Under the pieces are notes generated by a model, which made no database searches, had not been told where the DNA came from, and saw only the letters and a program-made list of their open reading frames with translations. A DNA stretch of 9,018 nucleotides from contig JABJOR010000190.1 in NCBI GenBank assembly GCA_018664265.1, forward strand, positions 1 to 9,018, read 5' to 3'. The position numbers and the translations under genes were made by a program. Positions 1 through 5,534 of the stretch are shown here, one piece after another. The DNA comes from Rhodospirillales bacterium (GTDB lineage: Bacteria; Pseudomonadota; Alphaproteobacteria; Rhodospirillales; Casp-alpha2). Position 1 is the stretch's first letter; each line of letters opens with the position of its first letter.

Positions 1-561
1 ATTGTCCTGGTGCTTTCCAACCGTTCAGATGCACAAGGTATTCATACGGCTGCCGAAGCCGGAATTGAAACCTCGATTATAAAGAAATCGGATTATGACA
101 GCCGGGAATCTTTTGAAGAGGCACTGGATATACGCATTACTGAATCCGAGGCTCGGTTGATCTGTCTTGCCGGGTTCCTGTGGCTATTGGGCGAAAGTTT
201 TGTGAATAACTGGCGCGATCGCTTGATCAATATTCATCCATCATTGTTGCCTGCCTTCAAAGGCTTGCATGTACAGGATCAGGCCGTTGAGATGGGCGTA
301 CGCTTTACCGGGTGTTCTGTACATTTTGTGCGTCCTGAGCTTGATGACGGTCCAATCATTGCGCAAGCCGTTGTCCCGGTTCTGCCTTCCGATGATGGTG
401 ATAGTCTGTCTGCGCGTATTTTGGTTCAGGAACATCAAATCTATCCTAGGGTTGTTAAATGGATTGCCGATGGCCGGGTTCGGGTTTCCGGCGAAAAGGT
501 GCTGATCAGCGGTGTGGAAATGCCCGACCAGTCCTTCATCAGCCCCTATGACGCTTCGTGA
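1..561 (+). CDS. purN: Phosphoribosylglycinamide formyltransferase PurN (5' end outside window)
   Basis: PurN transfers a formyl group from 10-formyl-tetrahydrofolate to glycinamide ribonucleotide, the third step of cytosolic de novo purine synthesis. The reading frame is open from base 1. By comparison with PurN proteins of about 200 residues, roughly the first 30 residues, including the N-terminal nucleotide-binding glycine loop, lie upstream of the window. The GTG at 10 is therefore an internal codon, not the start. The active-site segment NIHPSLLP is at 229-252, with the catalytic Asn (229-231) and His (235-237). The ELDDGP segment at 337-354 carries the conserved catalytic Asp (343-345). 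The C-terminal EHQIYPRVVKWIADGRV stretch is also typical of the family. The stop codon overlaps the start of cbiZ. In many bacteria purM lies just upstream; that cannot be checked here. Family assignment is secure. Confidence 0.96.
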   Translation: MVLVLSNRSDAQGIHTAAEAGIETSIIKKSDYDSRESFEEALDIRITESEARLICLAGFLWLLGESFVNNWRDRLINIHPSLLPAFKGLHVQDQAVEMGVRFTGCSVHFVRPELDDGPIIAQAVVPVLPSDDGDSLSARILVQEHQIYPRVVKWIADGRVRVSGEKVLISGVEMPDQSFISPYDAS

Positions 562-1220
562 GCTTTGATATCATTCATGAGCAGCCCTGGTTAATCGCCA
601 GGTTTCCCAAGCCACAAAGAATGCTGAGCTGGTCTCTTACAAATCCGGGGTATGTTGAAGCGGACCAAGTTGCATGGATGCAGGTTCAGGAAAATGAGTT
701 GAGCGTCGATCTTGATCCTGTAAATTTCTTTAGTGAACGCCTGATTGATAAAGGACTCGGCGGGGCTATTGGATTAATGACCTCCACTCCGCTAGAAAAT
801 TATTGTCAGGCGAGCGCTGAAGTTGAAGGCGTTAATGCGAGCTGCCTGATAACATTGGGCTTGAGCAACGCATTACATGTGGGTGCAGGTGAATTCCCGA
901 AAACCAGTAAAAAAGTTGGCACGATTAACCTGCTTTGCAGTGTCTCGCAGCCCTTAACACAGGCGGCACAATTGGAAGCACTGTCAGTGGCAACGCAAGC
1001 CAGAACAGCTGGTGTTCTGGAAGCTGGGTATTGCCACCCAGGCGAAGGCAAGGCCGTCAGTGGAACCGGGACAGATTGTATCGTCATTGCCTGCCCTAAT
1101 ACGCCACAGGGACAAACTTTCGCCGGTCTTCATACCCCCGTTGGCAAAGCTGTCGGTTCTGTTGTTTACAAAGCAACGCAGCAAGCAACGGCTAACTGGC
1201 TGAAGTTGCACGCCCCCTAA
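558..1220 (+). CDS. cbiZ: Adenosylcobinamide amidohydrolase CbiZ
   Basis: CbiZ cleaves the amide bond joining the aminopropanol side chain to the corrin ring of adenosylcobinamide. This gives adenosylcobyric acid, so that scavenged incomplete corrinoids can re-enter cobalamin synthesis. It was first described in archaea and is known in some bacteria such as Rhodobacter. The 220-residue product carries the family's recognisable segments: GLMTS (72-76), LGLSNAL (100-106), GTIN (121-124), a TQARTAG stretch (146-152) and GTGTD (169-173). No signal peptide or membrane segment is seen, so it is cytosolic. The GTG start at 558 shares four bases with the purN stop (GTGA). No clear Shine-Dalgarno precedes it, and the family-like N-terminus (WLIARFPKPQRMLSW) begins within ten residues, so no later start fits. 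Expression is probably coupled to purN. No other cobalamin gene or cobalamin-riboswitch-like element was recognised nearby. Confidence 0.9.
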   Translation: MSFDIIHEQPWLIARFPKPQRMLSWSLTNPGYVEADQVAWMQVQENELSVDLDPVNFFSERLIDKGLGGAIGLMTSTPLENYCQASAEVEGVNASCLITLGLSNALHVGAGEFPKTSKKVGTINLLCSVSQPLTQAAQLEALSVATQARTAGVLEAGYCHPGEGKAVSGTGTDCIVIACPNTPQGQTFAGLHTPVGKAVGSVVYKATQQATANWLKLHAP

Positions 1221-1370
1221 TACAAATCTATCGTTAAACACAAGATAGATAATATCAAAGTTGGTCACTAGCGGATAAATCAACAAATAACTACATTTTT
1301 AACCAGTCTGGTATCAGCATGCTACAGTTTTCCACGTAAAAAATATGCTCATTTTGATCGGTGTGGGTAG

Positions 1371-2588
1371 TTACTTTTTCGGGTTCACATTTTGATAGAA
1401 TGAACTGGGTGCATCTGAGATCATTTTCTCAAGCCACACTTCATCGCGCGCCTTGGTGCCAAAACGCCCGGGAGCGTATAGATCGATAGCAAACCGTGGT
1501 TCCCTATCAGCAAGCATATCAGCGATAATGTGCCCTGAGGCTCCAGAAATCGTAACGCCATGCGAATTCATTCCAGTGCATAGCCAGAGCCCGTCAATGT
1601 CACTCACAGGTCCAATAAACGGATTCCCATCCGGCGTAAATGCCTCTGGTCCATTAACAAAACGACGAACTGGTGCATTCAACAATGCGGGAAATAGCTC
1701 TGCTGCTCGATCAAAGTAAGGTGAAAACTTATCCCAGTTTTCATTGAGCAAAGAAAATGAGAAAGGGTCCGGAAGATTGGAAATGTCAATCGTATTGGCT
1801 TGTTCATCAAAACATCCAAGTAGAAGTCCGCCAACCTCTTCACGGCCATAGATAAAATCAGATGGTGAAACAAAGGATGGCGTAGATGAGGCAAGGCGTG
1901 GATCAATATCAAGAATAATGTAAAAATGCTCACATCCGCCTTGTGCCAGCGTGACCCCTTGTTCAGCAACCAAAGGGGAAGACCATAAACCACCACAAAT
2001 GATGACATCATCGAACTCAAGCGTTTCATCGCCACAGACTATGCCAGTAATATGACCATTCGTGGTAGTCAGGTTGCTTACATTACTCTGTTCATGAAGC
2101 TCCGCACCCAATGCTCGTGCCGAACGTGCATAAAGGGTGACAAGGTCCGCTGGGTTTAGATATCCAGCGAGTGGATTTAGCCATGCTCCAGAGAGGGATG
2201 AAGCCTCCAGTAAAGGGTGAAGGCCCGAAGCTTCTCGCGGGGATAGCATCCGCGCATCAACCCCTCTATCAAGCGCTCCTTCGTGAAAGCCTGAAAACAT
2301 ATCCAGCGTATCAGTGTCTCGAGCCAGGAACAGCCGTCCAGTAGTGCGCCATCCCGATGTAAGATTGGTTTCGTCTTCAAGGCGTTTGATCAAATCCAGT
2401 AAATAGAGGACAGGAGCATCATTGTCGTCAACTGGTTTCCAGGTAATGTTGCCCGCCGAATGCCAGGTGGTGCCGGAGCCGAGCTGATCACGTTCGAACA
2501 GATGTATCTCACCAATGTTCTGTGATGCCAAATGCCAAGCGACGCTACATCCTGTGACGCCCCCACCTATTATTGCAACTCGCCTCAT
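1371..2588 (-). CDS. FAD-dependent oxidoreductase, dimethylglycine/sarcosine dehydrogenase-like (flavin domain only)
   Basis: A 405-residue DAO-superfamily flavoenzyme, expected to oxidise an N-methylated or other secondary/tertiary amine, or an amino acid. The N-terminal Rossmann motif is GxGxxG at residues 8-13, with an acidic ribose-binding Glu32. SGTTWHSAG (38-46) is the hallmark of the dimethylglycine/sarcosine dehydrogenase branch. In dimethylglycine dehydrogenase the His of this motif binds FAD covalently, so His43 is a candidate. Further family segments are YLNPADL (143-149), CGGLWS (198-203), NGPEAFTPDG (312-321) and GMNSHG (339-344). The classical enzymes run past 800 residues with a C-terminal folate-binding GcvT-like domain. 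This one stops just after the flavin domain, and I saw no broken GcvT domain downstream, so it appears to be a natural short form. The ATG at 2588 places the Rossmann motif at the very N-terminus; the ribosome site is weak (GAG a few bases upstream). It is convergent to cbiZ and downstream of the MFS scrap on the same strand. Substrate unknown. Confidence 0.85.
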   Translation of the reverse strand: MRRVAIIGGGVTGCSVAWHLASQNIGEIHLFERDQLGSGTTWHSAGNITWKPVDDNDAPVLYLLDLIKRLEDETNLTSGWRTTGRLFLARDTDTLDMFSGFHEGALDRGVDARMLSPREASGLHPLLEASSLSGAWLNPLAGYLNPADLVTLYARSARALGAELHEQSNVSNLTTTNGHITGIVCGDETLEFDDVIICGGLWSSPLVAEQGVTLAQGGCEHFYIILDIDPRLASSTPSFVSPSDFIYGREEVGGLLLGCFDEQANTIDISNLPDPFSFSLLNENWDKFSPYFDRAAELFPALLNAPVRRFVNGPEAFTPDGNPFIGPVSDIDGLWLCTGMNSHGVTISGASGHIIADMLADREPRFAIDLYAPGRFGTKARDEVWLEKMISDAPSSFYQNVNPKK

Positions 2589-2865
2589 TCAGATCTCGGT
2601 ATCATTCATATAATGAAGAGTATTAATCTGTAAGGTCTCATGTTTTGATCGACATAGCTAGTCCGGAAATACTTTACTGACAACTGTATCACCTCTGCAT
2701 TGTCAGAGTGAATGACTGCCGTTGGCTATGAATTGCCTAACTCCATGCCCCATGTAACCTTTTACTTTGCATGGGAAAAGCAGAGGTCGGATATCAAAAA
2801 TTTATGTTATTCGTCATTTTACACAGGTTTTGAAATACGGCATTAGAATATAGCGTGTTTCAGTA
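2589..2865. other. Intergenic region between the oxidoreductase and the MFS remnant
   Basis: This 277-base stretch has no convincing coding content. It must hold the leader and possibly the promoter of the minus-strand oxidoreductase, but no good -35/-10 pair was found. Two modest inverted repeats are visible: CTGACA (2677-2682) with TGTCAG (2701-2706), and CCCATG (2749-2754) with CATGGG (2770-2775). Both have long loops and could be chance or operator-like sites. ACGGCATTA near 2837-2845 also occurs downstream of the second MFS copy (around 8473), so the paralogous homology may extend a little past the MFS stop codon. Confidence 0.35.
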
Positions 2866-3089
2866 TCAGGACATTTGAGGGACTTTGACGAGAGGGGCTT
2901 CGCGTACTGGCAGGTGTACCATAGCTGAGAAAATCCCGATACCAATGCCGGCCCACCATACAGTATTGTACGATCCGTAGTGATCATACATAACCCCACC
3001 CAACCAGACACCGATAAAGGCGCCGAGTTGATAGGAAAAGAATACAATTCCAAACAGAGTTCTCATGTACTTGACGCCATAAATTTGTG
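2866..3089 (-). pseudogene. MFS transporter, C-terminal remnant (last ~75 codons)
   Basis: Only the end of a major facilitator superfamily permease survives here: one helix-loop-helix region with GAFIGVWLGG, MYDHYGSYNTVWW and a final helix before the tail LPVREAPLVK. It aligns without gaps, from its stop codon (2866-2868) back to 3089, with the end of the larger MFS gene at the right edge of the window. Upstream of the IYGVKYM stretch the similarity stops abruptly and the frame meets a TGA within a few codons, so at least the first ten helices are missing. An internal ATG at 3066 could start a 66-residue peptide with two hydrophobic stretches, but nothing suggests that it is made. It lies upstream of the oxidoreductase on the same strand, so an intact transporter may once have been its partner. 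Confidence 0.85.
2866..3089. repeat. Direct repeat copy 1 (MFS 3' end)
   Basis: This copy matches 8486-8709 in the same orientation at a constant offset of 5620 bases. By hand count there are about 27 differences over the best-aligned ~205 bases, so identity is in the high 80s percent. The match ends sharply at ATTTGTG (3083-3089). The two copies bracket the VOC, ThDP-enzyme, aminotransferase and ligase genes and could support recombination between them. Confidence 0.85.
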
Positions 3090-3200
3090 ATGTCGATGCT
3101 CATCTGCTGTCGTACATGGGTGAGGGTTGGGACCGGTACTTCCGATTCTTGCTAAGGCGGCAAGAATAAATGTTTCCAAGGTTCTTAAAATATACACTGT

Positions 3201-3216
3201 GGCGACAGCCGTCGCC
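3201..3216 (+). terminator. Small GC-rich hairpin, terminator-like
   Basis: GGCGAC, a four-base loop AGCC, then GTCGCC form a perfect 6-bp GC-rich stem followed by TTTC. The T tract is short, and no intact gene ends just upstream on the plus strand, so it may be a relict terminator or chance. Confidence 0.25.
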
Positions 3217-3434
3217 TTTCAACATCGTTGAATTTGTTTTGATATAAATAACAGATGTCCATTTCCGGCTATAAACGACTGTTTTTACACTCCCAGAATA
3301 ATAACTGCTTTTATACGAGTGGAAGGCAAGATTTTTGTAACGTCAGCAATTAGAGGGGGAACAGATATTGTTTTAGGTAAATCGTTCAGACTGTTCATAA
3401 CCCTTAGCAGAAGTTATCGTCCTAGTAGACTACA

Positions 3435-3449
3435 AGAGAACAATTCTCT
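3435..3449. promoter_or_regulatory. Perfect inverted repeat upstream of the plus-strand genes
   Basis: AGAGAA and TTCTCT are separated by CAA, giving a compact 15-base palindrome. It is preceded directly by a smaller perfect inverted repeat, GTAG-A-CTAC (3425-3433). Palindromes of this size can be operators for dimeric regulators, but no regulator gene is present in the window and the site sits in decayed sequence, so this is only a candidate. Confidence 0.2.
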
Positions 3450-3488
3450 AATCTTTACTTAGGGAAACTGGTAGAGGCATATCACTAA

Positions 3489-3682
3489 GGAAAAAAAGCC
3501 AACAACACCGCCTTTGAAGTGGGCGATATCAATTCAGCTGTTCAGGAACTCAAGAAACAGGGGGGGCAATGCGAGACGAAATTCTAAATGCAGGAGTAGA
3601 AGGGATAATGGTTGCCTGTCTGCATCCTTCTGCCACCCACGGTACTATGATAGAGTTATTTGAGATGTTGTACAAAACATAA
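3489..3682 (+). pseudogene. VOC-family protein, methylmalonyl-CoA-epimerase-like, C-terminal remnant with frameshift
   Basis: Two frames joined together give the C-terminal half of a vicinal-oxygen-chelate protein. First comes AFEVGDINSAVQELKKQG (3510-3563). After a shift at the run of seven Gs (3560-3566) follow MRDEILNAGVEGIMVACLHP and then GTMIELFEM, ending at TAA 3680-3682. The pattern AFEV-DI-AVxELK...HP...G-IEL is that of methylmalonyl-CoA epimerase and glyoxalase-like proteins. The IEL glutamate corresponds to a metal ligand, while the His-His normally just before AFEV reads Asn-Asn here. A TAA at 3486-3488 closes the frame upstream, and no N-terminal half was found. Restoring one G would rejoin the two frames but not the missing half. 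The gene is the upstream neighbour of the ThDP enzyme and was probably part of the same operon. Epimerase versus another VOC enzyme cannot be settled. Confidence 0.72.
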
Positions 3683-3733
3683 TGTGACCAATCTGATCAA
3701 GGATGTAAAAATCGTTGGTGGAGGAAAAACGAC

Positions 3734-3739
3734 AGGGAG
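3734..3739 (+). promoter_or_regulatory. Ribosome binding site deciding the ThDP-enzyme start
   Basis: AGGGAG sits 7 bases before the ATG at 3747. The frame is open upstream to a TTG at 3660, but that start has no comparable site, overlaps the VOC remnant and would add 29 residues that do not look like the family. A GGAGG at 3720-3724 is too far from the ATG to be the main site. Confidence 0.7.
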
Positions 3740-3746
3740 CACTGTT

Positions 3747-5441
3747 ATGAAAGCGACTGGCGGAAAATTGATGTACGAAACATTGCGGAACTATGGTGTT
3801 ACGCATTTGTTTGGTATGGATGAACCGGTGCATTTGACACAAGAACTGGAACCCGGTGTCATGAAAATGGTTCTTGTGCGGGATGAAAAACATGGTGCCA
3901 TTATGGCACATGGATTTGCCAAGGTGACCAACAAACCTGGAATTTGTACGGCCCTACACGGCATTGCAGCCTGCAACCTTATACCCGGGCTGGCTGAATC
4001 CTTGAAGGCTTCTGTTCCCGTAATCGCGTTGGTCGTTGATGTAAAAACTACCGTCAGAGGGAAAAATGCCAGTCATGAAATTGATCAAGAGGCTCTTCTC
4101 AAACCTGTAACAAAGTGGGTGGAACGTATTGATAATACCGACCGGGTACCGGAAATGGTACGCAAGGCATTTCGAATAGCAACCTCAGGTAGACCGGGTC
4201 CGGTGGCTTTGATCTGCCCTTTCGATATTATGGCAGCACAAGGAGAAGCCGAAGTTTATGCCGAACCGGATTGCGATCGTTATCCTTCAAGAACGACGTG
4301 TGCAAACCATGATGCTATAGTGGATGCCATCAATTTGCTGACCCGTGCCAAGCGCCCCGTGATTATCGCCGGGGGCGGTTGCCTCCTTTCACAGGCCTGG
4401 GATCCAGTCCTGGAATTAGCAGAAACTTACCGTATTCCAATAGCTACAACTCTTATGGGCAAGGGGCTTGTACCAGATTCTCACCCGTTGAGTATCGGTG
4501 TCATGGGCACCTATACCGGCGGAAAATTTGGCAAAGGTCAAATTGCCAATCAAATTGTGGCGGAAGCCGATCTGGCCATTATTATGGGTTCCAGAACGGA
4601 CCAGGTTCCCTATGACGATTGGAATATCCCTACAAAAGGGACCTCGATCATTCACCTGGATATAGACCCCGAAGAGATAGGTCGTAATTTCGAAACCCGA
4701 GTTGCTCTTGTAGGTGATGTTAAAACAACCCTGAACGAATTAATACGAACCTGCAAATCTAATAATGCGAATTTCAACTTCGAAACCGATGAAAATATAA
4801 TCGCCAGCCGGAAAACAGAATTATTTTTGCAAACTGAACCTCTGAGACTTTCCACCCAGGCACCTTTAAGGCCCGAAGCCGTCTGTCACGAATTGTGCGC
4901 TAATCTCATTGATGAGAACACCATCGTAGCGATGGATGCCAGTTTTGTTTGTGAATGGGTGTTGAGTTACATCGATACGCTTGCCATAGGGGCTCACTTT
5001 CTCATGGGCAGGGCCATGTCCGGCATTGGATGGGATTTACCTGCTGCAATAGGAGCTAAATTCGGATGCCCCGATAAAACGGTTGTTTCCATTTGCGGTG
5101 ACGGTGCTTTTGGTTATGTCATGAATGAGCTGGAAACTGCATCGCGCAATAACATCAAGGTCATAGAAATTATCTTCAATAATGCATCATTTGGATTTCA
5201 AAAACATTATGAAGAGCTGCTTTTTGGACGGTCAGTTGAAACCGATTTACAGGATATTGATTACAGCGAAGTCGCCAGGGCCCTGAAGTGCCAGGGAGAG
5301 CGGGTCACTGATCATGCAGACTTAAAGAAGGCCTTTATCCGCGCAAAAGAGGCTGATGGTCCGTATTTAATTGATGTGGTAATCGATCCTTCCGCCACAC
5401 CCCCAATCTCATGGTTTGACGGTTTTGAGCCCCAAAAATAA
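3747..5441 (+). CDS. Thiamine-diphosphate-dependent enzyme, acetolactate-synthase-like
   Basis: A 564-residue cytosolic enzyme of the acetolactate synthase/benzoylformate decarboxylase family, which uses ThDP to break or form C-C bonds of 2-oxo acids. The layout is the usual one: N-terminal pyrimidine-binding domain (about 1-165), middle domain (about 190-330) and C-terminal pyrophosphate-binding domain (about 375-550). The N-terminus MKATGGKLMYETLRNYGVTH is family-typical. The catalytic glutamate that activates ThDP is Glu47 in VRDEKHG. The metal/ThDP motif begins with GDG (451-453) and ends with NN (478-479). The segment usually reading SGPG after the glutamate is LHGIAACN (70-77), and the active-site region is MGRAMSGIGWDLPAA (420-434). 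Together these mark a divergent subgroup rather than a housekeeping acetolactate synthase, and no small subunit gene follows. The gene follows the VOC remnant and precedes an aminotransferase by 93 bases. Reaction and substrate are unknown. It resembles neither sulfoacetaldehyde acetyltransferase nor phosphonopyruvate decarboxylase closely as I recall them. Confidence 0.88.
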   Translation: MKATGGKLMYETLRNYGVTHLFGMDEPVHLTQELEPGVMKMVLVRDEKHGAIMAHGFAKVTNKPGICTALHGIAACNLIPGLAESLKASVPVIALVVDVKTTVRGKNASHEIDQEALLKPVTKWVERIDNTDRVPEMVRKAFRIATSGRPGPVALICPFDIMAAQGEAEVYAEPDCDRYPSRTTCANHDAIVDAINLLTRAKRPVIIAGGGCLLSQAWDPVLELAETYRIPIATTLMGKGLVPDSHPLSIGVMGTYTGGKFGKGQIANQIVAEADLAIIMGSRTDQVPYDDWNIPTKGTSIIHLDIDPEEIGRNFETRVALVGDVKTTLNELIRTCKSNNANFNFETDENIIASRKTELFLQTEPLRLSTQAPLRPEAVCHELCANLIDENTIVAMDASFVCEWVLSYIDTLAIGAHFLMGRAMSGIGWDLPAAIGAKFGCPDKTVVSICGDGAFGYVMNELETASRNNIKVIEIIFNNASFGFQKHYEELLFGRSVETDLQDIDYSEVARALKCQGERVTDHADLKKAFIRAKEADGPYLIDVVIDPSATPPISWFDGFEPQK

Positions 5442-5534
5442 GGAAGCAATCTGAAGATAACTTTGAATACAAAAGTTGATAAATATCCGCGCAAATGAAT
5501 TATGAAACATTCTATAATTGGAAAGGAATAATTA

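Larger units (their letters stand above)
3090..3488. other. Non-coding or debris region between the MFS and VOC remnants
   Basis: About 400 bases with no intact gene on either strand and many stops in all frames. A short open stretch at 3083-3166 on the plus strand reads DVDAHLLSYMGEGWDRYF, faintly like the start of an amidohydrolase-2 family protein. Two hairpins (3201-3216 and 3435-3449) are listed separately. No tRNA, transposase fragment or long terminal inverted repeat was seen. Any promoter for the plus-strand ThDP-enzyme/aminotransferase genes would have to lie here or within the VOC remnant, but I could not define one. Confidence 0.5.

Noticed and set aside
1226..1250. ATCTATC/GATAGAT inverted repeat between the convergent cbiZ and oxidoreductase genes
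   Set aside because: The stem is AT-rich with an 11-base loop and no T tract follows, so it is not a credible intrinsic terminator.
2814..3053. 79-residue minus-strand open frame overlapping the MFS remnant
   Set aside because: It is in a different frame from the MFS similarity and shows no family features, so it is a shadow.
3090..3480. tRNA, insertion-sequence ends or integrase site in the gap
   Set aside because: No cloverleaf-like arms, transposase fragment or long terminal inverted repeats could be found by eye.
3660..3746. Extended N-terminus of the ThDP enzyme from TTG 3660
   Set aside because: It overlaps the VOC remnant, has no ribosome site, and the family-like protein begins exactly at ATG 3747 with AGGGAG in front.
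5513..5518. Perfect TATAAT upstream of the aminotransferase
   Set aside because: A start of transcription from it would fall on the ribosome binding site (5522-5527), and there is no -35 at proper spacing (TTGATA at 5476-5481 is about 31 bases away).
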